Origin: Dioszegia crocea
Lineage: Eukaryota > Basidiomycota > Tremellomycetes > Tremellales > Bulleribasidiaceae
Assembly (NCBI GenBank): GCA_001600615.1
Contig: BCKK01000001.1
Span: 3,477,826 to 3,541,825 of the forward strand
Reading direction: 5' to 3'
DNA: 64,000 nucleotides
Below the pieces are notes generated by a model that worked only from the letters and a program-made list of their open reading frames with translations, did no database searches and was not told the origin of the DNA. Shown here one piece after another: positions 36,214-47,617 of this stretch (position 1 is the stretch's first letter; every line of letters starts with the position of its first letter). The position numbers were made by a program, and so were the translations under genes.

Positions 36214-37024
36214 ATGAGCTTCTACCCAAAGCCAGAAGACCAGGCGACCGACGTGTATGTACATCCCTGCCCCGTTCGTGCCTCCGCGGGTACACTGCAG
36301 CTCCTCGATCGTCTCCATGCCATGTCCACCGAGCAAGAGGAGGCCATTGACAAGGCTGAGGTGGAGAAGGTTGGCTTCGATAACTACATGCGAGACAAGT
36401 TTATCGCGCTCGATCAAGACAAGTGTTGGTTCGTCTACCAGACGTGTCTCGCTATCGGAGCTAGAAATGTGGTAGAGGTAAATGTGTCCTCAGCTGGAGG
36501 CCCACGCGCTGATATCTTACTGATAGGTCGGCACGAGCTTTGGCGTCAGTACGATCTACCTAGCTCTGGCTGTCCAGCAGACCATCAAGATACGCGGTGG
36601 GGAAGGAACGGTCATTGCTACGGAGAATGAGCCTCAGAAGGCCGCTCGGGCGAGATCGACATGGCAGGACGTGGGAGAGGGTATAGCGGACTACATCGAC
36701 CTCCGTGAAGGTGATCTCAGGGAGACATTGAAGCAAGATTTACCTGAGGTGGATCTAGTTCTGCTTGATAGTGAGTGTTGCCTTCCAGTCCGTCCGTTCT
36801 CTCGTTCTGAACACCCAGTATGGGCACCTCTCGCTCTTCCCGCTCTTCAGCTTATTGAGCCTCACTTGAGGTCAGGATCCGTCATCTTCTGCGACAATTC
36901 AGTCTCCTCTTCGAGCCGATATGCCGATCTGCAGAGCTACATGCGAGAGCCGGCGAACGGGTACACCAACATCACAGTGCCTTACCATAATGGCTTAGAA
37001 ATGAGTGTCTTTGTAGGCAAGTAA
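36214..37024 (+). CDS. SAM-dependent O-methyltransferase
   Basis: Class I methyltransferase of the catechol/caffeoyl-CoA O-methyltransferase-like type, 237 residues. Exons are 36214-36477, 36527-36770 and 36819-37024. The SAM-binding glycine motif is NVVEVGTSFGVSTIYLAL (split by intron 1). TVIATENEPQKAARAR is the acidic motif II. VDLVLLDIWAPLALPALQLI holds the metal/active-site Asp, and GSVIFCDNSVSSSSRYADL corresponds to the D-N metal-binding motif of this family (DNxL type). No signal peptide is visible, so it is cytosolic. The ATG at 36175 would add 13 residues; 36214 is preferred because sequence character begins there. Substrate is unknown; small phenolics are typical. Confidence 0.88.
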
Positions 37025-37138
37025 TCCATCAATAGTATCAGAACCGCGTACTCGCTACATTTCTGACATCTCGCTTATCTCAAATGCTGATACAATCTCA
37101 CTTGGACCTGCCCACTTCTATCCCGCCTAGGTGAAACC

Positions 37139-38765
37139 TCACCAAGTCTCCTCATTCGACTCGCTAGGATGACACATATCCAATCCGTCCTTCCCGCCGA
37201 GCGCAACATTGTTGCAGACGTAATTAATGTCCTTGAACTCCGTCTTACCCGGCCTGACGTCAAAGCCCTCGAAGCGGATATCGTGACAAGGTGTAGATTT
37301 AGCGCAGTCGATCCAGACCACTCTGTTGCTCGAGGACGTCCCTGTAACGTTCGTCATGACGATGTCTTTCCACTCAAAGAGACCAGTGTCGCGCCCGACT
37401 CCTTTCTTATCCAGCAGGTAGATGAGACTGATATCAGCTGCGGCACAATATAGATGACTGATGAACTTACTCGGTCTGGATGAAGATGGGTCGTAAGTTA
37501 TCCTTGATCTCCACGTTCTTAATCCTGATGTTCTTGGTATACCCCAAACCACCACCCCCGCCATTAGGCGGTGTGCCGATCGGATATCCAATCCAGCTTT
37601 TGAAGTACAGGCCGTTCTGCTGTTTATGCTGTCGGCTGGGGTAGAGCTTAATGTCCTCAAAGTCGATATCAACCAACCAGTCGGTGACCCCTGGATACTG
37701 GGCTATAGACCCAAATGCGATACCCGTCCCGCCATAACACGTGATGTTTCGGGCGGTGATGGCGGACGAGTTGGGTTTGAGGGCGATGCAGTCATCGCCG
37801 CCTTGGTAGATCATACCGTCTGGTACTCAGTCAGCTCGGTGGGGTAGACGTGGTCTGGAGTACTTACCGATGGTCACATTGTTGGACCGCCAAGTGTCGA
37901 TCCCATCGGTATTCTGTAGCCAATTCTTGTCGGCGCTCTCGGCTTCTGGGTCGTAAGATGTAGCGTTAACGTAGTAGTTCTTGTACAAGACATTCTCGCT
38001 CGTGACGACGATCGACGCCCAGAACTGCGGCTGGATAACGGACCAGTCTAGTTTCCTCAGCACACTCATCGCGATGAGACAGTCTCAACAGACTCACTCT
38101 GCACAGTGACATTGGTGGAGTTGACAACGGCGAAGCTCATGGGACGGCCAAACTGCCTTGTGAGCTACACACAGAGTATGACAACCTTGCCGTACTCACT
38201 TTGTTGCCCTCTTCTTTGGCCCAACTGTACCACGTCTGGCCATTCCCATAGATGTCCCCGGTCCCATGACCATCTAGGACATAGTTAGAGCCAGTGATGA
38301 TCCACCCCAGCGCCAGATTCTGGAATTCGATAGGTACGCGCTTCTCGATCCAGTTTGGGATATCGGCAGTGAATGAGATGAAGCCTGAGACGGAGAGTAG
38401 CGCGTCATGCAGCTCAATCTGTAAAGGAGAGTTGATGGTGCTGTGGTCGGTCAGCATCAGGCAGACAGGAAAACATACTAGTTGGCATCAGGCAATCGGA
38501 TGATTCCACCAGTACCACACTCTTGGACCGCTTTGATAAAGTTGTCGTCATCAAAGCCCTCGCCATCCTTTACGGGGTGGAGCACACACCGTTTCCGATG
38601 GCTTCCTGTAGTGACATCGAAGAACGAAGGGTCGATCTCTAGGTACTCGTTTGAGGGTGACTGGACCAGAGACAGGGCCTTTTGGATAGCCGAGATGGGA
38701 TCAAGGATCGTAGGGAAAGCTAAGGCAGTCCCGCTGAGCACTGCAAGTGAGATAGAGAGTCTCAT
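37139..38765 (-). CDS. Secreted GH28 pectinase-like glycosidase, copy 1
   Basis: Parallel beta-helix glycoside hydrolase family 28, 466 residues. Exons are 38765-38479, 38440-38200, 38152-38098, 38047-37868, 37819-37471 and 37427-37139. A signal peptide (MRLSISLAVLSGTALA) is followed by the helix domain with GHGTGDIYGNGQTWYSW. The catalytic Asp blocks NTDGID and GGDDCIALKP are intact. The usual G-H-G motif is replaced by CYGGTGIAFGSIAQYPG (His to Thr), and the usual R-I-K is replaced by NGLYFKSWIGYP (Arg to Tyr, Lys kept). Many NxT/NxS sites suggest glycosylation. Substrate is probably a pectic or related polymer but not plain homogalacturonan; this is inference. Copy 2 lies 244 bp upstream on the same strand. 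Confidence 0.92.
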
Positions 38766-39009
38766 GCTGACTGCTAGGTAGATTGGAGAAGGGAGCACAT
38801 GGCTAGGATGTGCTAGTTATAGACCTTGTCAACTTGTCGCAGAATCTTCATACCGGCGCTTCGGTCTCCGGCGGATATAGCCCGGTCACGTACATCCTGG
38901 GGTGGGGAAAGTGGGGGAAGGTGCCCAAAGTCAGGTATGAATGAAGGAGATGTAGCAATGTCCCATGTCCTACATTCTGACTTGCTTCTATCTACCACTC
39001 TACCGATAC

Positions 39010-40699
39010 TCAAGCCTGGATAGTAAACTCCATCTCCTGCTTGTGAGGCTTCTCGTACCACGGCTCCTTCTTCGATTCACTTGGGTGGCACGCGTCCAGC
39101 CCATCCTTCCCACCCAACACAACATTGTTGCAAACGTAATTAATCTCCTCTGAGTCCTTCTTACCGGCCTTGACGTCAAAGTTGTTGAATTTGATATCGC
39201 GACATGGGGTAGACTTGGGGCAATCCAGCCAGACCAATCGGTTATCGGATGAGGTACCGGTGATGTTTGTGAATGTGATGTCTCGCCATTCGAAAAGTCC
39301 GGTATCACGTCCTTCTCCTTGACGCTCAGGAAGGTATAGAAGACTGGTACGTCAGCAACGAAATGCTAGAACTGCCGTTAAGAACTCACTCAGTCTGAAC
39401 AAAGATAGGTCGGAGGTTATCCTCCATCTCCACGTTGGTGATGGTGATATTACGGGTATAGCCTAGACCGCCACCGCCGCCATTGGGGGGAGCCTGGATA
39501 GGGTATCCGATCCAGCTCTTAAAGTAGAGCCCGTTCTGCTGCTTGTGCTGTCGGCTAGGAAGCAATTTGATGTCCTCAAGGTCAATGTCGACAAGCCAGT
39601 CGGTACGGCCCGGGTACTGCGCGATGGAGCCGAAAGCGATCCCGGTACCGCCGTAGCAGGTGACATTGCGGGCAGTGATGGCGGAGGAGTTGGGCTTGAA
39701 GGCCAGACAGTCATCACCTCCTTGGTAGATCATACCATCTAGTATATCAGCTGTGCCCAGACACAATCAGCTCAGTATGGGACATACCGAAGGTGACGTT
39801 GTTGGAGCGGTAAGTGTCGCAGCCATCCGTGTTCTGAAGCCAGGTAAGGACGTGGTCCTTGGCTCCAGCATCATACTGCGTGGCGTTGACGTAGTAGTTT
39901 TTGTACAGGATGTTTTCGCTCTGAACAATGATCGAGGCCCAGAATTGAGGCTGAATGACAGACCAGTCTGCGCGTGTCAGCTAAGACAGCGGAGAAGCGA
40001 CACGTTAGCGAGATACTTACTCTGCACGGTGACATTTGTAGAATTCACAATGGCGAAACTCATGGGCCTTCCCCACTATCACAAGTCAGCACCAGACCGT
40101 ACCGATTAGCGAAACAGAAACTCACCTTGTTCCCCTCTTCCTGAGCCCAGCTGTACCATGCCTGACCATTCCCGTAAATCCCTCCGCTGCCATGTCCATC
40201 CAGGACGTAATTGGACCCGGTAATAATCCAGGCCAAAGCAAGGTTCTGGAATCCAAGCGGAACACGCTTCTCGACCCAATTGTCGATATCGGCTGAAAAG
40301 GAGATAAACCCGGCCACCGATAGTAGAGCGTCGTTGAGCTCAATCTGGAGTGGGGAGTTGATGGTGCTGACGAGTTAGCAAAGATCACTTGAAAGACTCA
40401 AGGGGAACTCACTAGTTCGCATCAGGTAATCTGATGATACCGCCATTTCCACACTCATGCACCGCCTTCAAGAAGTTGTCATCATCGAACCCTTCTCCCT
40501 GCTTCACAGGATGCAACACACATCGTTTCCTATGACGGCTCGTCTCGGCGTCAAAGTACGATGGCTCAATTTCGAGGTATTCGCTTGAGGACGACTGGGC
40601 GAGGGAGAGAGCTTTTGTGATGGCTACGGCCGGGTCGAATATGGTAGGGAAAGCAAGCGCGGAGCTGCTCAGCAGGGCAGCGAATGTCGCGACTCTCAT
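39010..40699 (-). CDS. Secreted GH28 pectinase-like glycosidase, copy 2
   Basis: Tandem paralog of the gene at 37139-38765, 481 residues. Exons are 40699-40413, 40366-40126, 40075-40021, 39967-39788, 39738-39390 and 39343-39010. The first five exon lengths (287, 241, 55, 180, 349 nt) are identical to copy 1, so the pair arose by duplication after intron positions were fixed. A signal peptide (MRVATFAALLSSSALA) is present. NTDGCDTYRSNN and GGDDCLAFKP hold the catalytic Asp residues, and the same deviant CYGGTGIAFGS and NGLYFKSWIGYP motifs appear. The C-terminus is 15 residues longer than copy 1. CVLHPVKQGEGFDDDNFLK is near-identical between the copies. GC-rich inverted repeats lie about 120 bp upstream (40815-40835). 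Confidence 0.92.
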
Positions 40700-41331
40700 G
40701 ATGCTTGAAGAGACCGTGTAGAGTAGGATGTAAGAGGCATACATCAGTTGTGTTGGACTTTTTGAAGTTTCTGGACGGATCCGTTCGGCGCTTCGCCCTT
40801 CCGGCCGCCGGCCGACCGGCGTTTTTCGGGCCGGTGGTTTCCTTGCTCTGATCAGTACTGGCTTGCTGTTGCACTGAACGGCGGTCTCAACAAGCAAGAG
40901 CACTGGGGTGTACTGGTGGTACTCGCAGCTATGTGCTCTGAAGGACTCGTCCGACAGCCACATAGAGTGAGACAGCAAGACCACTGCGGTGGGTGGCGAA
41001 GCCGTGAGTGTCCCTGACCAGGTTATCGGGACCCATCCTGGGCGCCCAGAACTCTCGCTTCTGATCTTCCCGACTAAAGCATACGCTGGCTTACCAGGCT
41101 CCTCCTGTCCTCTTAACAAGCTAACTACGGAAAGCAGTCTCATGCAAGAGCATGCCTAGTTGGCATCCAGGAGGGCGGTAATCTGAGACATCGTGGAGGC
41201 CCAGGGGATCTACCCGGAGTAGGTAGGAACGGATGTGTACTCGAGCGACCCGCAGTCTGCTATCTGCCAGATATACTGGATCGAAAGACAGGACAACATC
41301 CCTAGACGACCCACATGCATTACACTGACTC
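40700..41331. other. Intergenic, promoter of GH28 copy 2 and 3' flank of GLTP gene
   Basis: 632 bp. A minus-strand open frame continues upstream of the GH28 ATG, but the signal peptide fixes the start at 40699. Contains the GC-rich inverted repeat listed separately; otherwise nothing recognisable. Confidence 0.55.
40815..40835. promoter_or_regulatory. ACCGGC-N9-GCCGGT inverted repeat upstream of GH28 copy 2
   Basis: Perfect 6-bp arms at 40815-40820 and 40830-40835, next to a run of CCGGCCG repeats at 40801-40814. The CGG/CCG composition resembles sites for dimeric Zn2Cys6 regulators. No binding evidence. Confidence 0.45.
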
Positions 41332-42287
41332 TCACACCTCCCCGTAGCCGCCCGACTTGAAAGCGAGCTCCTCCTTCTTGACGATATCCTCAAGTGCCGA
41401 CAACCAAGCCTGCATCTTCTCCAAGACAACATCCTGCGGTTGACCAAGCTTGGGATAGAAGGTGGCTCGGTAGGGGCAAGCTTTCATTGCGAGCTGTAAG
41501 TTCAGCAAACAGCTCGAGATTTTCCGCCCTAAGAACTCACGTAGAAGATCGGCCTGACGGCAAAGCCATGGTGTTTCTTCAAACTCCCCTCGTACCCCTT
41601 TGTGAAACTAGCGCTGAGCTCTTCTTTGGGGTTGTTCAAGTTTTCTCTAAGACCCAATGAGGTGAATTTAAGACCGCGGAGCAGCCACAGCAGACCAGTG
41701 GTGGCTTTCTTATCCTTGTCGGTCTTCAGCAGAGATTCGAGGGTGTCGCCGTCTGTGGGGTTGTGGAGGAGGTACGCGCGGACTTTCTGTGATAGTCAGC
41801 TCATCTAGCCGATTCTGGGCGGATAGATAGGATGTAGCGTACGGTGATGTTGCCAGTTATGTCGTTCTGAACAACGGTGAAGGCGGGGTTGCCGAACAGG
41901 CCTGGTGGTCAGCCAAGCCATACGACGAGGCAGAATGTTTATTAGATGTAGAGACATACCAAAGATCTTGACAAGGTTCTCTGAGGCGTCGCAGAAGTCG
42001 GCGGTATTGACACCCGCATCGTCAATCTTGACGTCGGTGTAGGACTGCGGGTCAGTCTTAGGCGCTCGCCAATCGGGGTTGGCTCTAGTCGAGGGATTGA
42101 CAAGGAACATTGGCAGAGCCGTACTCTCGCTTGGCCGATAAAGCAACCTGCTCCGTGCTAGATTGCACTGACCTCACGGCCTCGTCCAAACTCTCGCCCG
42201 CTTGGACAGCCGCGTAGGCCCTCAATGTGGAACAAAGAGACATTCACTCACTTTTGTGATGGTCTCGAAGAACTGGGGCTCTGACAT
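41332..42287 (-). CDS. Glycolipid transfer protein, HET-C2 type
   Basis: Soluble all-alpha GLTP-fold protein that moves glycosphingolipids between membranes; the closest named fungal relative is Podospora HET-C2, a heterokaryon-incompatibility protein. Exons are 42287-42252, 42044-41960, 41901-41843, 41786-41541 and 41493-41332 (588 nt, 195 residues; HET-C2 is about 208). Sugar-headgroup residues are present: Asp-Asn-Lys in QNDITGNITKVR, Trp in LLWLLRGLKFTSLGL and His in SLKKHHGFAVRPIF; MKACPYRATFYPKLG is also conserved. The first intron is 207 nt, far longer than the rest; the splice FFETITK-SYTDVKIDD is fixed by similarity to the family start. Divergent from YCS4 across 279 bp. Confidence 0.9.
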
Positions 42288-42566
42288 CTTGCTCGGAGTG
42301 ACTCTAGAGTGTGTACAGGTGAGAAGTAGATGGTATGTCGTAGGAAGTGAGTTGTATAGGTAGTGTGTGTCGCGTCGATCTGTATCAACGCGGATGAATT
42401 GCCCGAAGCGGTAACTACTCCGCGGAGATTGGGGCCATCTCCATGACACGCGCCGCGCGACCGCGTTCTAGCTGTTCAAAACAAATCACCCACCCACCAT
42501 AGTCAACCCATTCATTCCCTGTCACAACCTACTCCAGGGCACACAGTCTAGACAGTCACTGTCAGC
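42288..42566. promoter_or_regulatory. Compact divergent promoter, GLTP / YCS4
   Basis: 279 bp separate the two ATGs, so both promoters overlap here. No TATA box is obvious. Includes GCGCCGCGCGACCGCG at about 42451-42466. Confidence 0.45.
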
Positions 42567-45500
42567 ATGTCAGACTTCGTGCTTCAGGAACAGCTCCAGG
42601 CTTTATCATCCGACATTTCACAATACAATATCCCCTCCGAACTCGACATCCCTTCCCTACCCGAAACTGAGGTCGACCTACATCTCTCCTCAGCCATTGA
42701 CTCTGTAGTCAATGACCCCGATTCTCTCTCCCATTCCACTCCTACCACATTCGACGTCTTCCGATCTATCCTGAAATATGCCGATAGCCCCTCCGTCACA
42801 GCCAGCGTTCTGACAAAACTGCTCGATGCCATCGTCTCGGGGCTGGGACATCACTGCGCCGGGGTCATGTCAATCATCCAGAACCAAGGGTTCGAGGCGG
42901 ATATGGACGCTCCAATGGTCCATCGCTCACCACTGGAGATGTGGGCATTCCTGCTCCAGTGGTTCGTCACTGCCGCTCAGCTCATCCACGGCCGAAGTGG
43001 AGATACGAGTGCGCCCGGCCGAGGCAAGACCGCCAAATCTAAAAAGGCAGCAGCGACCGCTGCCAACTCCAACTTCGCCTGGCCTAATCACATCCCCCTC
43101 GTCCTCACTACTTCCCAGCGGTGCCTACAGTTGCCAACCTCCCGGTTATGGCGAACATCCGTCGAGAAGGAAGCCTTCGTATCCTGCTTCACGCGACCAG
43201 CATATCAGCTATGCGAGTCCGAGGCTCTTCTCAAATCGGCTGAAATACGGACGGGCGTATACCGCGTAATCTGCCTCGCCGTGAAGTTCAATGGTCACGC
43301 TTTTGGGGCGCAAACGACCATTGTTCAAAATTTGACTTACTTTGAACACCTGTCGGAACCAATGGCGGAATTGCTGGAGATACTAGAGAAGGAATTTGAT
43401 TACGGTCAGCTGGGAGAGGAGGTCTTGAGGGATGTAGCGGCGAAGACGAGCTTCGCAAAGGAAGACGTCAAGGGACCGAGAAGCTTTTCACGGTTCCTCG
43501 TCAAGATGGCAGAGGGAGGCGTCAGGGGCGTACAGAAGCAAATGCCATTGCTGCTAGTGCAGCTGGACAATGAGGTGAGTTCACTCGAGGAGGCATCAGG
43601 ATCTCTGCTCATCCCACAGGCGCACCCAATGCGTATGGCCATCATCGAGATCATCGGCATCATGATTCGGGATGTATCCTCATCAGACGAAGGGGACGAG
43701 GAGCAAAAGAAGAAGCAGATCAAGCGTTACTTCGAGCTGCTCATGGAACGCTTCCTTGATCTTAACTCTTGGGTGCGGTGTAAGGTGTTGCAGACACTGA
43801 TCAAGCTCTGCGAGTGAGTCTTCCGTCCCGGGTCACAGGTATGAGCTGACAAACCAGCCTTCCAGCCAAATTCCCCAAGCAACGAGCCCTCATCACCGAC
43901 CTCACTATCCGCACACTGGAAGACAAGACATCTTCCGCTCGTCGATATGCCATCCAGCTTCTGTGCAAACTCCTAGAAACCCATCCGTTTGGCGCGATGC
44001 ACGGCGGAACGCTCAATCTGCCCGAATGGCAAGAGCGGTACGATCAGGTATCGAAGGAGCTCGAAAAGGTGGACGCGTCGGAGTTGGAGCAGGCGAAGCG
44101 AGATTTGGGTGTAAGGGATGAGGAGGACGAGGAAGAGGTGGCGGCAGAAAAGCCCGACGAGGATGGTGTTGAGGCCACGCAGACTACAGAGGGGGATGAG
44201 GATTCCGAATCGGCTTCTCGGCCTAAGAAGAAGCCCCGGCCATCACAACTCGACATTGCGCCCCTGGAGGCCGAGCGATCTGCCCTCGATCCCGAGCTGG
44301 TCCAGCGACTCCGACTGACCAAGAAGTACTACGGCGACTGCCTACAATTCATGCACCAGCTCGAGCGCGCTACTCCCCTGCTGTGTACACTACTGGTCAG
44401 CACGACTAAGTCCGAGGTGCTCGAGTCAATACGTTTCTTCCGGACGGCGTACGAGTACAATGTCCAAGGCGCAGAAATCGGGATCAAGAAGATGCTACAT
44501 CTGATCTGGACAAAGGATGTCAATGCGCCTACGACGCCAAACCCGGGCGAGGGCGAGCAGGTCGATGAGCGGTCAGTCAAGGGACAGTTGATTGAGACGT
44601 ATAAGAGTCTATACTTTGATGCTGTTGAGGGTCTGGCGGGGAAGCAGCAGGTCAGCAGGATCGCAAAGAATATGATCGAGTGAGTGATTCGCGATAATTC
44701 TGTTCACTAGCTGATTAAGCAGACGGACATACGGAGCAACGCTCGCCGAATTGACCAGTCTCGAGGAGCTCATGCGGACGATGATGGCTGACGGTGGCGT
44801 GCATGGGGACGTCATCAATAAGCTATGGCAGGTGTATAGTAAGTCTTGGACGCCGTCGACGCATTCCAGTCCGCTGACCCCTAGGTACCGAGCAAGAGAT
44901 CCCCAAGCAACAGCGGCAAGGCGCAGTCATCATTCTCGGCATGTTGGCCACGGCCAAGCGGGAAGTGGTGACTGAGCGTGTTGAAGCTTTGTTGAAGATC
45001 GGCTTGGGATCTTTTGGCATGGTACGTCGTATTTCTTCGAGCACTCATATGGATCTGACCCCACCAGAGCGACTTAGTCCTTGCTAGATATACCTGTATC
45101 GCCCTGCAGCGTCTAGGCGGGAGTGCCAAGAAGGTCAAAGGTACGCCTGGTGTTTTTCGAGGGTTCTGATCCCAAGCTCATGTCAATAGGCTCTTTGGCC
45201 GATAAGACTATGCGATTGCCGATGGACAATCCGATCTTCTTGAAGCTGAAAGAGATCGTCGAGAACGCGCCCAAATCGCCCTACTGGTCAGTGTCACCAA
45301 CTCCCTGTAAAACGTCGCTAATACCTCAGGTTCGGAATGGCTGAGCAAGCCATCAATACCATCTACCTCCTCGGCGAACAGCCCGACAACCTATGTACCG
45401 ATCTCCTCAAGAAGCTTACTTCCCGCGTATTCTCCGCCGGCCCCGCGTCATCCATACCCGAGACCAGCATCATCCCCTCTACGCCCAAGGCAGCGCCTAC

Positions 45501-47525
45501 AGAGCTGGAAGCCGAGACGCCGATGCCTACCAATGGTGATATCGAAGAATCAGCCGCAACCACTCAAAGTGCAACACCGGTCAAGCCCCGCTCGCGGACT
45601 GGGAGTATGTCTGGTGCGCCTATCCAGCAGGACACTGTTGGATCATTCACCCTTGCCCAGCTTGTGTTCGTGGTGGGACATGTTGCCATCAAGCATATTG
45701 TATACCTAGAGCTGGTCGAGCGGGAGTTCAAGAGACGGAAGGATGAGAAGGCTAAGGGTGAGTTGAGGTTGACCGACTGCAGTGTAGTAAAGCTGAAACA
45801 AGCAGAGACGGCAGCAACCAAGGCTGCGGACAAGGATGGGAACGACCTAGATGCTGTGGCTGGGAATGCCGAGGATGACATTGGCGACCTAATTGCAAGT
45901 ATCCGCGAGAAGGAATTGCTCTATGGCGAAAAGAGCTTGTTGGCGACATACGGTCCAATGATTGCGTCAATCTGTGCGAGCCCGAAGCGATATCGCGTGA
46001 GCTTAAGATGTCCTGTGCTGGTCTAGGAAACAAGCTGATGTAAAACAGTCTCCAGTCCTCCGACAAGCGGCAATCCTTGCGCTGACCAAGCTCATGTGCG
46101 TCAGCGTGCAGTTTTGCGAGGCGCACCTTGGGCTATTGTTCAATCTTCTGGAAAAGAGCAAAGATGCGGTCGTGAGGAGTAACATTGTCATTGCGCTTGG
46201 AGACCTTGCCGTGTGTTTCGGAAGTCTCATTGACGATGTAAGCTCTCGGGATCTCGAGGATAAGGGGCCGAAAGCTGACGATGTAGAACTCCGAACGGCT
46301 CTATCAAGGGCTATCCGACCCTGATCTCACAGTGAAGAAGAACACCCTGATGGTGCTCACGCACCTGATTCTAAACGGGATGATCAAGGTCAAAGGCCAG
46401 CTCGGCGAAATGGCCAAGTGCCTAGAAGATCCCGATCCGCGCATATCCGACTTGGCCAGGTTGTTCTTCACGGAACTCAGCACGAAGGATAATGCCCTAT
46501 ACAATAACTTGCAGGATGTCATTAGTCATCTCAGTGTGGGAAGGTGGAAAGTGGATGAAGAGTGCTTTGAGAGGACGATGCGCTTCATCTTTACATTCAT
46601 CGAGAAAGTAAGTCTGATGATCGTGCCAGGGGATGGAAAGGGCTGACATTCGTTTCAGGAAAAGCAGGCCGAGTCAATCATTGAGAAGCTGTGCTTGCGT
46701 TTCAAACCCGCTACGGAGGAGAGGCAATGGCGGGATATTGCTTTCTGTCTGTCGCTGCTGCCGTTCAAGAGTGAACGGAGTCTCAAGAAGCTTATCGATG
46801 GGTGAGTTATAGCTTCCGCTTCGGGGTTGGTGATACCCATGCTAACCCATTTGCAGATTGCCCTTCTATCAAGATAAGCTACACGAAGAGACTGTGGCTA
46901 GGCGCTTCTCGGAGATTCTCGCAAAGGTGAGCTTTGGCATCGTGAAGAATGCGACTGTATAGCTGACACTGCGATCAGGCTAGGGCGAACAAGAGCTCAA
47001 ACAAGCCCGAGACTGAATTAAACGAGTTCGAAGCTGTAAGTCTTCTTGTCTCAAAGGAAAACTCGATACTGACTGGTAGATCCTCAATCAGCACGCAGCA
47101 AAGGGAATGGAGGACCAGGCGCTCGAGGCGGATGTGATGCGCAAGACCAAGGCCGCAAAGCGGCGTGCGGCCAAGCGGACTCAGGGCAAAGCACCTGCAC
47201 CAGCAAAGAGGAAAGGTCGTTCGAGGAAGGATGAAGAGGATGAGGAGGAGGAAGAGGAAACGGGTGGAGGAGAGGAAGAGGAAGAAGATGAGGACTCGCA
47301 GATTGCGCGTCAGCGAGGCGAGCAGGAAGAAGCTGAGCGGAAAGCAGAGCGTCAAAGAGAGAAGGAGGCGGAGAAAGAGGCTGCAGCGGCTGGAGGTGGG
47401 AAGAAGCGTGCTGCACCGCCAAAACGAGGTAAGTTTGGCTTGTGTCGGGATGTGAGTCTTGGATGATGCTGATGATCGTAGGAGGAAGGAAGAAGGTGGT
47501 GGTGGATAGTGATGAGGATGAGTGA
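42567..47525 (+). CDS. YCS4: Condensin complex subunit 1 (Ycs4/Cnd1/CAP-D2)
   Basis: HEAT-repeat subunit of condensin for mitotic chromosome compaction. Exons: 42567-43574, 43620-43813, 43858-44679, 44723-44838, 44885-45021, 45068-45140, 45190-45286, 45330-45996, 46049-46237, 46287-46607, 46659-46801, 46857-46926, 46979-47035, 47080-47428 and 47482-47525; about 1428 residues. Family blocks include LLVQLDNEAHPMRMAIIEII, VRCKVLQTLIKLCDLPAKFP, SARRYAIQLLCKLLETHPFG and VKKNTLMVLTHLILNGMIKV, plus DPRISDLARLFFTELSTKDN. The C-terminus is a long Lys/Glu charged tail ending VVVDSDEDE. Intron 43575-43619 is 45 nt, stop-free and in frame; it is called because its removal joins LDNE to AHPMRM, as in the family. 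Length fits the family. Confidence 0.95.
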
Positions 47526-47617
47526 AGGCGGATTTTTGGGCCTTAGAGAGCTATTTGTATGAACATTTCTGCTTTGGTTTTCCCAGCTGTTACCTGAGTA
47601 GTAATTCATACATGTGA

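Noticed and set aside
40412..41143. N-terminal extension of GH28 copy 2 in an open upstream frame
   Set aside because: The extension would bury the signal peptide that starts at 40699, and copy 1 has the same start.
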